Assembly (NCBI RefSeq): GCF_015159745.1
Contig: NZ_JADDOJ010000032.1
Span: 1 to 44,246, forward strand
Direction of reading: 5' to 3'
Length of the DNA: 44,246 nucleotides
From: Ramlibacter aquaticus
GTDB taxonomy: Bacteria > Pseudomonadota > Gammaproteobacteria > Burkholderiales > Burkholderiaceae_C
A program made the translations under genes and the position numbers. The stretch's first letter is position 1, and each line of letters opens with the position of its first letter. The notes below the pieces were generated by a model. That model did not search any database. It was not told the DNA's origin and saw only the letters and a list, made by a program, of their open reading frames with translations. Of the stretch, positions 14,936 through 24,005 are shown in pieces.

Positions 14936-15817
14936 TTATTCCTTGACCGAGCCGGTCATCCCCGACACGTAGTACTCCACGAAGAAGGAGTAGACGAAGG
15001 CCACCGGCAGCGAGCCCAGCAGGGCACCGGCCATCAGCGGTCCCCAGTGGTAGACGTCGCCTTCGACCAGCTCGGTCACCACGCCGATCGGGATGGTCTT
15101 GATCTCGCTGGAGGAGATGAAGGTGAGGGCGTAGATGAACTCGTTCCAGGACAGCGTGAAGGCGAAGATGCCGGCGGAGATCAGGCCCGGCACCGCCAGC
15201 GGCAGCACGATGCGGGTGAGGATCTGCCAGCGCGTGGCGCCGTCGATGAGCGCGCACTCTTCCAGCTCGTGCGGGATGGAGCGGAAGTAGCCCATCAGCA
15301 GCCAGGTGCAGAACGGGATGAGGAAGGTCGGGTAGGTGAGGATCAGCGCCAGCCGCGTGTCGAACAACCCGAGCTGGAACACCACCGAGGCCAGCGGGAT
15401 GAACAGGATGGAGGGCGGCACCAGGTAGGCCAGGAAGATCGCCAGGCCCACGTGCTTGGCGCCCGAGAAGCGCAGGCGCTCGATGGCGTAGGCCGCGGCC
15501 ACCGAGCAGGCCAGCGAGGCGAAGGTGGACACCACCGACACCAGCACTGTGTTCCACATCCACTGCGGGTAGGAGGTCTCGAACAGCAGGTGGCGGAAGT
15601 GGTCCAGCGTGGGGCCCACCACCCAGAAGGGGTTGCCCTCGCGCGAGAGTAGTTCCTGGTTGGGCTTCACCGAGGTGATCACCATCCAGTAGAACGGGAA
15701 CAGCAGGACGATGACGAAGATCACCAGCGGGAGGTAGACCGTCACCGTCCGCCGCATGGGCGACTCGAGGAAGTCCATCCCGGTGGGGTTGAGGGTCGTG
15801 TCGGAGTTGTCGCTCAT
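14936..15817 (-). CDS. Carbohydrate ABC transporter permease (MalG type)
   Basis: A 293-residue inner-membrane protein with six predicted helices. A cytoplasmic start of about 25 residues precedes the first helix (VYLPLVIFVIVLLFPFYWMV). The EAA loop that contacts the ATPase is seen as HELEECALIDGATRWQILTRI, with the EEAA-like and DGA parts. It pairs with the permease encoded 14 bp upstream to form the channel. ATG 15817 is chosen because the MalG-type start with a short polar leader follows; a longer open frame continues upstream but lies inside the other permease gene. This is the last gene of the ABC operon. Confidence 0.9.
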   Translation of the reverse strand: MSDNSDTTLNPTGMDFLESPMRRTVTVYLPLVIFVIVLLFPFYWMVITSVKPNQELLSREGNPFWVVGPTLDHFRHLLFETSYPQWMWNTVLVSVVSTFASLACSVAAAYAIERLRFSGAKHVGLAIFLAYLVPPSILFIPLASVVFQLGLFDTRLALILTYPTFLIPFCTWLLMGYFRSIPHELEECALIDGATRWQILTRIVLPLAVPGLISAGIFAFTLSWNEFIYALTFISSSEIKTIPIGVVTELVEGDVYHWGPLMAGALLGSLPVAFVYSFFVEYYVSGMTGSVKE

Positions 15818-15831
15818 GCGTTCCCTGCCGG

Positions 15832-16737
15832 TCAGTCCTTGGCGCCCTGCTGCCAGGCGCGCCGCTGCAGCCCGAAGTAGCTGAACATGATGGCCGCCAG
15901 CAGGAAGGGCACCATCGCGATGGAGATCGCCGCGCCTTCGCCCAGGGCGCCGCCGGGGATGGCGCGCTGGAAGGAGAGCGTGGCCATCAGGTGGGTGGCG
16001 TTCAGCGGGCCGCCGCGCGTGAGCACGTAGATCAGCTGGAAGTCGGTGAAGGTGAACAGCACGGAGAAGGTCATCACCACCGCGATGATGGGCGTGAGCA
16101 GCGGCAGCGTCACGTAGCGGAACTGCTGCAGCCGGGTCGCGCCGTCGATGGCCGAGGCCTCGTAGTAGGAGGGCGAGATGGTCTGCAGGCCGGCCAGCAG
16201 GGTGATGGCCACGAAGGGCACGCCGCGCCACACGTTGGCCGCGATGGTGGAGAGCCGGGCGTTCCAGGGCGAGCCCAGGAAGTCGATGTATTCGTGGATG
16301 ATGCCCATCTTCATCAGCGCCCAGCTGATGATGGAGAACTGCGCGTCGTAGATCCACCAGAAGGCGATCGCCGACAGGGCCGTGGGCACGATGTAGGGCA
16401 GCAGGATGACCGCGCGGAAGAAGGTCTTGAAGCGCAGGTTGCGGTTGAGCAGCAGCGCCAGCCACAGGCCGAGCGCGAACTTCAGGGCGCTGGCCACCAC
16501 CGTGTAGAACAGGGTGTTGAACAGCGCCAGGCGAGTGACGTCGTCACCCCAGAGGAACTGGTAGTTCTCCAGGCCCACCCACTCGCCGGGGCGGCCGACC
16601 TTGGCGTCGGTGAAGCCCAGCCAGACCCCCAGCCCCAGCGGGTAGGTGAGGAACAGCAGCAGCAGCAACGCGGCGGGCAGCATGAATGCCAGCCCGAGCG
16701 CGTTGCGGCTGTTCTGGAAGCGCTCCAGCAGGGACAC
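15832..16737 (-). CDS. Sugar ABC transporter permease (MalF type)
   Basis: A 301-residue inner-membrane protein with six predicted helices, beginning LLERFQNSRNALGLAFMLPAA-like and typical of MalF/UgpA-type permeases. The EAA loop appears as YYEASAIDGATRLQQFRYVTLPLL (broken here: ASAIDGA and FRYVTLPLL are the key parts). The chosen GTG at 16737 lies 22 bp after the binding-protein stop; another in-frame GTG at 16785 would overlap that gene by 26 bp, and no ATG is suitably placed, so the start is uncertain. It acts with the downstream permease and the ATPase encoded at 18121. Confidence 0.88.
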   Translation of the reverse strand: MSLLERFQNSRNALGLAFMLPAALLLLLFLTYPLGLGVWLGFTDAKVGRPGEWVGLENYQFLWGDDVTRLALFNTLFYTVVASALKFALGLWLALLLNRNLRFKTFFRAVILLPYIVPTALSAIAFWWIYDAQFSIISWALMKMGIIHEYIDFLGSPWNARLSTIAANVWRGVPFVAITLLAGLQTISPSYYEASAIDGATRLQQFRYVTLPLLTPIIAVVMTFSVLFTFTDFQLIYVLTRGGPLNATHLMATLSFQRAIPGGALGEGAAISIAMVPFLLAAIMFSYFGLQRRAWQQGAKD

Positions 16738-16759
16738 CTTGCCGGGTGCCCCTGCGGCG

Positions 16760-18088
16760 TCAGACCTTGTAGTAACGCTCTGCACGCTTCTGCGCCCGGT
16801 CCATGGCTTCCTGCGGCGTCTTAGAGCCGCTGATGGCCTCGGCCACCATGTCGACGACGATGAAGTCGGCGCCCGCGCCCGCCGAGGCGTAGCCCAGCTT
16901 GCCGGCGTAGCCGGTGGGCCGCATGTTCTTGGTCGAATCGCGGTAGGGCGTGTTCTTCGGGTCGGAGGTCCAGATCGGGTTCTTCTCGTAGTAGGCCAGG
17001 GGCTGCGAGACATAGCCGCCGCAGGCCTGGATCCACGGGTCGAACTGCTCGGCCTCCATCATGAAGCGCAGGAAATCCTTCGCGGCCTGCGGGTACTTGG
17101 TGTACTTCATGACCATCTGGTTGAAGAACAGGTGCGACTCGGTCGGCACGCCCGCCGGGCCCACCGGGAAGGTCGCGTGGTTGATGTCCTGCGCGATCTC
17201 CTTGAGCTTGGGATCGGGCGAATTCTTCGCGGCGACGTAGATCGAGATGCCGTTGTTGGTGGCGCTGATCTGGCCGTCCAGGAAGGCCTTGTTGTTGCTC
17301 GGGTCCAGCCAGGACAGGGTGCCGGGGATGAAGGTGGCGTACAGCTGCTTGCCGTACTCCAGGGCCTTCAGGGTCTCGGGGCTGGAGATGACGACCTTGT
17401 TGTTCTGGTCGACCAGCTTGCCGCCGAAGGCCCACATCAGCCAGTTGCACCACAGGCCGTCACCCGTGGCGTGGCCCAGCGCGTAGCCCACCGGGGTGCC
17501 CTTGGCGTGCAGGGCCTGGCACATCTTGAGGAAGCCGTCGGTGTCCTTGGGGAAGGCGTCGAAGCCGGCCGCCTTGAGCATGCTCTGGCGGTAGACCATC
17601 ATGGAGCCGGCGGTGCCCAGGCCCAGCGCGATCCACTTCTTGCCGTCGGGGCGCACGTAGGCCTCCACCGACTTGTACCAGCCGCCGTACTTCTTGCCGA
17701 GGTACTCGGCCAGGTCGGTCACGTCCAGCAGCTTGTCCGGGTAGAGGTTGGCGTCGTCGTTGGTGGACAGGATGATGTCCGGGCCGGCGCCGGTGTTGGC
17801 GGCCACGGCGGCCTTGGGGCGCACGTCTTCCCAGTTCTCGTTGTCCACGCGGACCTCGACGCCGGTCTTGGCGGTGTAGGCCTGCACGTTCTTCATGAAC
17901 TGGTCGATGTCGCCCTGCACGAAGCGGCTCCAGCGCAGCACGCGCAGCTTGGCGCCCTTCTCGGGCTTGAAGGGCGAGGCCTGCGCATGCACGGCCGGCG
18001 CGAACACGGCGGCGCCGGTGCCCAGGGTGCCGGCGGCGGCGACGCTGGCGGTGCCTTCCAGGAAGCGGCGGCGGTTGAATTTCGTCAT
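16760..18088 (-). CDS. ABC sugar-type substrate-binding protein
   Basis: A 442-residue periplasmic binding protein of the family 1 (MalE-like) type. Residues 1-36 are a Tat-like signal peptide with NRRRFLEG, a hydrophobic part and cleavage after VHAQA. The mature protein begins with KLRVLRWSRFVQGD and contains NTGAGPDIILSTND and the hinge-region phrases usual in this family. AAGGAG (18094-18099, minus strand) lies well before the ATG at 18088. The ligand could be an oligosaccharide, polyol or glycerol-phosphate compound; sequence alone does not decide. Gene order ATPase, binding protein, two permeases is complete for a type I importer. Confidence 0.9.
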   Translation of the reverse strand: MTKFNRRRFLEGTASVAAAGTLGTGAAVFAPAVHAQASPFKPEKGAKLRVLRWSRFVQGDIDQFMKNVQAYTAKTGVEVRVDNENWEDVRPKAAVAANTGAGPDIILSTNDDANLYPDKLLDVTDLAEYLGKKYGGWYKSVEAYVRPDGKKWIALGLGTAGSMMVYRQSMLKAAGFDAFPKDTDGFLKMCQALHAKGTPVGYALGHATGDGLWCNWLMWAFGGKLVDQNNKVVISSPETLKALEYGKQLYATFIPGTLSWLDPSNNKAFLDGQISATNNGISIYVAAKNSPDPKLKEIAQDINHATFPVGPAGVPTESHLFFNQMVMKYTKYPQAAKDFLRFMMEAEQFDPWIQACGGYVSQPLAYYEKNPIWTSDPKNTPYRDSTKNMRPTGYAGKLGYASAGAGADFIVVDMVAEAISGSKTPQEAMDRAQKRAERYYKV

Positions 18089-18120
18089 GGCTTGTCTCCT
18101 TGTGTCTGCGTGGGAAAGGA

Positions 18121-19188
<1,068 letters not shown>

Positions 19189-19336
19189 GGGCTCCCGATG
19201 CTTGAGTGCCGGGAAAGTGTCGGCCAGGGGGTGGCGGGCAGCATCGGGCCAAACCCGTAGATTGGTCAGGCCACTCGACCGCTTGCGGCGTTTCCGCAGT
19301 GACGCACAGCCTGCGGGTGCAGACCTCACAGCCATC

Positions 19337-19342
19337 AATAAT
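19337..19342 (+). promoter_or_regulatory. -10 box of EgtB/SenA-like gene
   Basis: AATAAT matches the -10 consensus at five of six positions and lies seven bases before the chosen ATG at 19349. No Shine-Dalgarno sequence is present, so the transcript is predicted to be leaderless. No clear -35 is seen. Confidence 0.45.
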
Positions 19343-19348
19343 GCGTGC

Positions 19349-20569
19349 ATGCCTGAGCAGAACGCCTACGCCGCCGGCCGCGACGCCCTGTCGCTCGCCC
19401 TGATGGATGCGCGCAACCGCACGCTGTCCCTGCTGGCGGCCTTCGACACCGCGCCCGCCGAGGGCCAGCCCGCCTGGCCGGCCGCGGCACAGCGCGACGC
19501 GGCCTGGATCGCGGGCCACATCGCCTGGCTGGCCGAGTACTGGATCATGCGCAACCCGCAGCGCGGCCTGGGCCCGGCCTGTCCGGCCGGCGGCGCACGG
19601 CTGGCCTCCATCGACCCGCCTGCGGACGCGCTGTACCACGCGGGCCTGGCGGGCGCGGCCGCCACGCTCGAGCTGCCGGCGCCCGGGGCCGTGCGGCCCT
19701 ACCTGCTCGAGACCCTGGAGGCCACGCTGGAACTGCTGGAGCGCACGCCCGACGATGCGGCCTCGCTCTGGTTCTTCCGCGCGGCCCTGCTGCACGAGGA
19801 CCTGCGCGCGGAACAGCTGGCCGCCCTGGCCCAGGCGCACGGGGTGCCGCTCGCGCTGTCGCTGCCGCCGGCCTTCCGGCCGCGCGACGCCATCCTGGTG
19901 CCGGCCACGCGCTGGCGGCTGGGCCTGCCGCCGGGCGATGTCGGCCGCGACATCGAGGACGGCTCGCTCGAGGTCGAGGTGCCGGAGTTCGAGATCGACG
20001 CCCAGCCCGTGTCGTGGTCGCAGTTCGCCGAATTCGTGGACGACGGCGGCTACGACAGGCGTGAGCTGTGGAGCGAGGCCGGCTGGGCCTGGCTGGCGCA
20101 GGCCGCCGCCGGCGAGGGCCGCCGCGCGCCGCGCCACGTGGAGCAGATTGGCGCGGCCAGCGGCGCCGTGCTGCGCTCGGTGTTCGGCCGCATGGCGCGC
20201 ATGGGGCCGGGGCAGGCCGTGATGCATGCCAGCGCCTGGGAGGCCGAGGCCTGGGCCCGCTGGGCCGGCCGGCGCCTGCCCTCGGAGCCGGAGTGGGAGG
20301 TCGCGGCCCACCTGGGCGCGCGCCAGGGCCTGCGCACGGGCGAGGGCCTGGAATGGACCGCCACCACGCTGCGGCCCTGGCCCGGCGCCACGCCCGCGGT
20401 CTGGCTCGCCGGTGGCGACCTCGACGCCCAGCCCTGGCAGGGCCAGGCCCGGGTGCTGCGCGGGGCCGCCTTCGCCAGCCCGCCGCGACTGCACCACCCG
20501 CGCCGGCGCGCTTTCGCCGCGCCCGGCGACGACCTGCTCTTCACCGGCTTCCGGACCTGCGCGGCCTGA
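19349..20569 (+). CDS. EgtB/SenA-like DinB-FGE protein, atypical metal site
   Basis: A 406-residue protein with an N-terminal DinB-like helical domain (about 10-160) and a C-terminal formylglycine-generating-enzyme (FGE-sulfatase) domain (about 190-406, ending VLRGAAFASP ... FTGFRTCAA). EgtB and the selenoneine synthase SenA have this layout and join sulfur or selenium donors to hercynine using iron held by three histidines. Here His57 (GHIAWLAEYW) and His149 (LLHEDLRAE) are found, but the usual second His of the HxxxHxE motif is Arg153. It may therefore be inactive, bind metal differently or have another reaction. No egtD, senB or selD lies nearby. The ATG at 19349 is preferred; the 3' end overlaps the convergent regulator gene by 29 bp. 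Subfamily is tentative. Confidence 0.7.
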   Translation: MPEQNAYAAGRDALSLALMDARNRTLSLLAAFDTAPAEGQPAWPAAAQRDAAWIAGHIAWLAEYWIMRNPQRGLGPACPAGGARLASIDPPADALYHAGLAGAAATLELPAPGAVRPYLLETLEATLELLERTPDDAASLWFFRAALLHEDLRAEQLAALAQAHGVPLALSLPPAFRPRDAILVPATRWRLGLPPGDVGRDIEDGSLEVEVPEFEIDAQPVSWSQFAEFVDDGGYDRRELWSEAGWAWLAQAAAGEGRRAPRHVEQIGAASGAVLRSVFGRMARMGPGQAVMHASAWEAEAWARWAGRRLPSEPEWEVAAHLGARQGLRTGEGLEWTATTLRPWPGATPAVWLAGGDLDAQPWQGQARVLRGAAFASPPRLHHPRRRAFAAPGDDLLFTGFRTCAA

Positions 20570-21671
20570 GCGCACGGCGCGGCGGCGGTGCCTCGAAGCG
20601 CCACCAGGGCAGCTCGCGCCGCAGGCTCAGCACCTGGCCGCTGCGCGAGGGCGTGTAGCCGGGCAGGCCGGCGATGCGATCGCGCCAGCCGCGGCTGCGC
20701 AGCACGCGCCGCAGCGAGGCGACCGGCGGCTCGTCCAGCGCGTCCTTCAGGCAGGCGAGGTGGTAGTGCTCCTCCAGCAGCGGCACGAAGCCCAGGCCCA
20801 GGGCGCGCGCCGCCGGCTCGATGCACAGGCCCACGTCGGCCGCGCCCGAGGCCACCGCCTGCGCCACCGCGGCGTGCGAGGGTTCGGGCGCCTGCAGGCC
20901 GCGGATCGAGTCCGGCAGGATGCCGGCGGCCTGCAGCATCTCCTCGAACAGCAGCCGCGTGCCCGTGCCCAGCGCGCGCGGCACGAAGCGGGCCCGTTGC
21001 CGCGCGATGTCCACCACAGAGCCCAGGCCCAGCGGGTTGCCGGGCGCCACCGCCAGGCCCTGCCAGCGGCGGGCGAAGCCGATCAGCTTGTGGCGGCCCG
21101 GCTCCAGCAGCGGCTGGTAGGTGCGCTGCGCCAGCGAGCCGGGCGCGGGCTGCGCGGGCGTGTGGAAGCCCGCCACCACGCAGCGGCCCTCGTTGAGCGC
21201 GCTGATCGCGTCCACGCTGCCGACGAAGCGCATGTCCAGCTGCAGGCCCGCGCCGCCCGCGTGGCCGCGCAGCGCGGACACGGCCTCGTCGTGGCTGGCG
21301 AACAGGGTCAGCACCTGCACCTGCGGGTCGAAGGCGAGGGCGAAGGCCCGCTCCAGCTCGCCGCGCACCGCCTCGAGCTGCGGCGCGATGCGGGCCTGGG
21401 CCTGGCGCTCGGCCCACAGCAGCTTGGTGGCGAAGGGCGAGAGCCGTGCCGCCTCGCCCTGCGACCAGCCCACCAGCGGCTGGCCGAGCTCGACCTCCCA
21501 GCGCTTGAGCTGGCCCCAGGCGTGGCGGTAGGAGACGCCCAGCCGGCCGGCGGCGGCGACGATGGACCCGCCCTCCTGCACGGCCTGCAGCAGGTCCACC
21601 AGCGGATGCCCCAGGCCGGGCGGGCCGGCGGGACCCTCGTTCAGGCGGTAGGCGAACTCGACGCGGCGCAT
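20541..21671 (-). CDS. ModE-like regulator with substrate-binding domain
   Basis: A 376-residue protein. Residues about 20-85 are a ModE/LysR-like winged helix-turn-helix (GSIVAAAGRLGVSYRHAWGQ, then LKRWEVELGQPLV), and residues about 110-335 look like a periplasmic-binding-protein-type domain (PBP-like) in place of the Mop domains of classical ModE. It is divergent from tupBCA, with a dyad at 21699-21722 just upstream of its own ATG, so it most likely senses tungstate or molybdate and represses the importer and perhaps itself. The C-terminal end is Arg/Pro-rich. Its stop lies inside the 3' end of the convergent EgtB/SenA-like gene. Ligand is inferred from neighbours. Confidence 0.85.
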   Translation of the reverse strand: MRRVEFAYRLNEGPAGPPGLGHPLVDLLQAVQEGGSIVAAAGRLGVSYRHAWGQLKRWEVELGQPLVGWSQGEAARLSPFATKLLWAERQAQARIAPQLEAVRGELERAFALAFDPQVQVLTLFASHDEAVSALRGHAGGAGLQLDMRFVGSVDAISALNEGRCVVAGFHTPAQPAPGSLAQRTYQPLLEPGRHKLIGFARRWQGLAVAPGNPLGLGSVVDIARQRARFVPRALGTGTRLLFEEMLQAAGILPDSIRGLQAPEPSHAAVAQAVASGAADVGLCIEPAARALGLGFVPLLEEHYHLACLKDALDEPPVASLRRVLRSRGWRDRIAGLPGYTPSRSGQVLSLRRELPWWRFEAPPPRRALRPRRSGSR

Positions 21672-21698
21672 GCGCCGATTGTGCCGCCCGTGGCGACA

Positions 21699-21722
21699 CC
21701 TTATGCATGCTTTTGCATAGGG
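21699..21722. promoter_or_regulatory. Operator-like dyad for ModE-type regulator
   Basis: CCTTATGCA (21699-21707), a six-base spacer TGCTTT, and TGCATAGGG (21714-21722) form an inverted repeat matching at eight of nine positions. The N6 spacing equals that of ModE boxes, although the half-site sequence differs. It lies 28 bp before the regulator ATG and 51 bp before tupB, so one protein bound here could control both directions. Confidence 0.65.
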
Positions 21723-21757
21723 ATGACCTTTCCCCGGCGCGGGCGGGCCGCCCCGGC

Positions 21758-21763
21758 TAGCAT
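21758..21763 (+). promoter_or_regulatory. -10 box of tupBCA
   Basis: TAGCAT matches the -10 consensus at four positions and ends ten bases before the tupB ATG, again leaving almost no leader. The operator-like dyad lies at about -50 to -70 relative to the expected start. Confidence 0.35.
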
Positions 21764-21772
21764 CTCGCCCCC

Positions 21773-22504
21773 ATGAATGCGTTTTCCGACAGCCTGGCGC
21801 AGGCCCTGGCCCTGGTGGCCGGGGCGGACGCCGCGCTCTGGTCCATCGTCGGCCGCTCCCTGCTGGTGAGCGGGCTGGCCTGCGCCATCGGCTGCGTGGC
21901 CGGCCTGGCGCTGGGGGCCTGGCTGGGGGTGGCGCGCTTCGCCGGCCGCGGCATGGTCCTGGCCGGGCTGAACACCCTGCTCGCGCTGCCCTCGGTGGTG
22001 GTCGGCCTGGTGGTCTACCTGCTGCTCTCGCGCACCGGCCCGCTGGGCTTCCTGGGCTGGCTGTTCTCGCTGCGCGCCATGGTGCTGGCGCAGGTGCTGC
22101 TCGTGGTGCCCGTGGCCGCCGCGCTCACGCGCCAGGCGGTGGAGGACGTGGACCAGGCCAGCGGCGAGCAGCTGCGCTCGCTGGGCGCGGGGCCCTGGAT
22201 GCGTGCCGCCCTCATCGCCTGGGACGAACGCTTCTCGCTGCTGACCGTGGTCATCGCCTGCTTCGGCCGGGCGGTGTCCGAGGTGGGCGCGGTGATGGTG
22301 GTGGGCGGCAACATGGACGGCTTCACCCGCGTGATGACCACCGCCATCGCCCTGGAGACCAGCAAGGGCGACCTGCCCCTGGCGCTGGGCCTGGGCCTGG
22401 TGCTGATGGCCGTGGTGCTGGCCCTCAACCTGGGCATCGCCGCGCTGCGGCGCTGGCGGGCCGGGCGGGGCGGGGCCGCGCTGCCGGGCACGGTGCTGGC
22501 GTGA
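21773..22504 (+). CDS. tupB: Tungstate ABC transporter permease
   Basis: A 243-residue inner-membrane protein with about five to six helices. The cytoplasmic EAA-type loop reads SGEQLRSLGAGPWMRAALIAW, and SEVGAVMVVGGNMDGFTRVMTTAI is the pattern of TupB/CysU-type permeases for oxyanions. It forms the channel for TupA-delivered tungstate (or molybdate). No Shine-Dalgarno site precedes ATG 21773. Its stop overlaps the GTG start of the ATPase (GTGA), consistent with a coupled tupB-tupC-tupA operon. Order differs from the canonical tupA-first arrangement. Confidence 0.9.
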   Translation: MNAFSDSLAQALALVAGADAALWSIVGRSLLVSGLACAIGCVAGLALGAWLGVARFAGRGMVLAGLNTLLALPSVVVGLVVYLLLSRTGPLGFLGWLFSLRAMVLAQVLLVVPVAAALTRQAVEDVDQASGEQLRSLGAGPWMRAALIAWDERFSLLTVVIACFGRAVSEVGAVMVVGGNMDGFTRVMTTAIALETSKGDLPLALGLGLVLMAVVLALNLGIAALRRWRAGRGGAALPGTVLA

Positions 22505-23202
22505 GCGCCCTGCTGGACCTGCAGGGCGTGGCCCTGCGCTTCGGGCCGGCCGTGGCCCTCCAGGACATCAGCCTGCGTGTGGCGCGGGGCGAGCGGGTCG
22601 CGCTGATCGGCGCCAACGGCAGCGGCAAGAGCAGCCTGCTGCGTGTCATGCACGGCCTGGAGCGCCCCAGCGAGGGCCTGGCCCGCCATGAGGCCGGCGC
22701 CCGCCAGGCCATGGTGTTCCAGCGGCCCTGGCTGATGCGCGGCCCAGCCCTGAACAACGTGGTGCTGGGGTTGTGGCTGGCCGGCCAGCCCTGGCGCGCC
22801 TCGCGCGAGCGGGCTGCGCAGGCCCTGGCCCACGTGGGCCTGGCCGAGCAGGCGCAGCGGCCCGCCCGGGCCCTGTCCAGCGGGCAGCAGCAGCGCCTGG
22901 CCCTGGCGCGGGCCTGGGCCCTGGCGCCCGAGCTGCTGTTCCTGGACGAACCCACTTCCAACCTCGACCCGCACGGCAAGCGCGACGTCGAGGCGCTGAT
23001 GGCCGACTTCGGCCGCCAGGGCATGACCCTGGTCTTCGCCAGCCACAACCTGGGCCAGGTCAAGCGCCTGGCCAGCCGCGTGGTCTACCTCGAGCACGGC
23101 CGCATCCTCGCCGACCTGCCGGTGCACCAGTTTTTCGACCGCGCGCTTCTGGAACGCAACTCCCACGAAGCCGCACTGTTTGTCAAAGGAGAACTCGCAT
23201 GA
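22501..23202 (+). CDS. tupC: Tungstate ABC transporter ATP-binding protein
   Basis: A 233-residue ATPase with Walker A GANGSGKSS, a signature that reads LSSGQQQRLALARA (one residue off LSGGQ, as usual in this family) and Walker B LLFLDEPTSNLD followed by the SHN H-loop. It has no C-terminal Mop domain, unlike ModC. GTG 22501 overlaps the tupB stop, and its own TGA overlaps the tupA ATG (ATGA), so all three genes are translationally coupled. It drives tungstate uptake into the cytoplasm for tungsten or molybdenum enzymes. Confidence 0.9.
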   Translation: MSALLDLQGVALRFGPAVALQDISLRVARGERVALIGANGSGKSSLLRVMHGLERPSEGLARHEAGARQAMVFQRPWLMRGPALNNVVLGLWLAGQPWRASRERAAQALAHVGLAEQAQRPARALSSGQQQRLALARAWALAPELLFLDEPTSNLDPHGKRDVEALMADFGRQGMTLVFASHNLGQVKRLASRVVYLEHGRILADLPVHQFFDRALLERNSHEAALFVKGELA

Positions 23203-24002
23203 AATTCCGCCGTATCCTCGCCGCGCTGCTGCTGGCCGCGGGCGCCGCCGCGCACGCCACGGACATTACCGTGGCGTCGACCACATCCACCGAGCAGTCG
23301 GGCCTGTTCGGCCAGCTGCTGCCGGCCTTCACCCAGGCGACCGGCATCGGCGTCAAGGTGGTGGCCGTGGGCACCGGCCAGGCGATCGACATCGCCCGCC
23401 GCGGCGACGCCGACGTGCTGTTCGTGCACGACCGCGCAGCGGAGCTGAAGTTCGTCGCCGAGGGCGGCACGCCGCGGCGCTATCCGGTGATGTACAACGA
23501 CTTCGTACTGGTGGGCCCGCGCAGCGACCCGGCCGGCGTGAAGGGCCAGGACATCACCGCCGCGCTGGGCAAGCTGGCCGCGGCCAACGCGCCCTTCATC
23601 TCGCGCGGCGACCGCAGCGGCACCAACGCCGCCGAACTGCGCTACTGGAAGGCGGCGAACCTGGCCGACCACAAGGGCAGCGGCTACCGCGAGTGCGGCT
23701 GCGGCATGGGCCCGGCGCTGAACATCGCCAGCGCCGGCAACGCCTACGTGCTGACCGACCGCGGCACCTGGCTCTCGTTCCGCAACCGCGGCGACCTGGC
23801 GATCCTGGTGGAAGGCGACAAGCGGCTCTTCAACCAGTACGGCGTGATGGTGGTGAACCCGCAGAAATTTCCGCAGGTGAAGGCCGCCGAGGCGCAGAAG
23901 TTCGTCGACTGGGTGACCTCGCCCGCCGGGCAGCAGGCCATCGCCAGCTACAAGGTCGGCGGCGAGCAGCTGTTCTTCCCGAACGCCGGCACCGACAACT
24001 GA
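23199..24002 (+). CDS. tupA: Tungstate-binding periplasmic protein
   Basis: A 267-residue protein with a signal peptide (MKFRRILAALLLAAGAAAHA, cleavage about residue 20). The mature start DITVASTTSTEQSGLF holds the TTST-x2-SG oxyanion-binding motif of TupA, and SRGDRSGTN and the later YVLTDRGTW phrase are conserved in the family. TupA binds tungstate far better than molybdate in studied bacteria. AAAGGAG (23186-23192) lies in the end of tupC, eight bases from ATG 23199. Only 3 bp separate its stop from that of the convergent TRAP permease gene, with no visible terminator. Confidence 0.93.
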   Translation: MKFRRILAALLLAAGAAAHATDITVASTTSTEQSGLFGQLLPAFTQATGIGVKVVAVGTGQAIDIARRGDADVLFVHDRAAELKFVAEGGTPRRYPVMYNDFVLVGPRSDPAGVKGQDITAALGKLAAANAPFISRGDRSGTNAAELRYWKAANLADHKGSGYRECGCGMGPALNIASAGNAYVLTDRGTWLSFRNRGDLAILVEGDKRLFNQYGVMVVNPQKFPQVKAAEAQKFVDWVTSPAGQQAIASYKVGGEQLFFPNAGTDN

Positions 24003-24005
24003 GGC

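Noticed and set aside
16738..17013. Upstream extension of the MalF-type permease
   Set aside because: It would lie within the binding-protein gene and lacks hydrophobic or family features; the start at 16737 fits the family length better.
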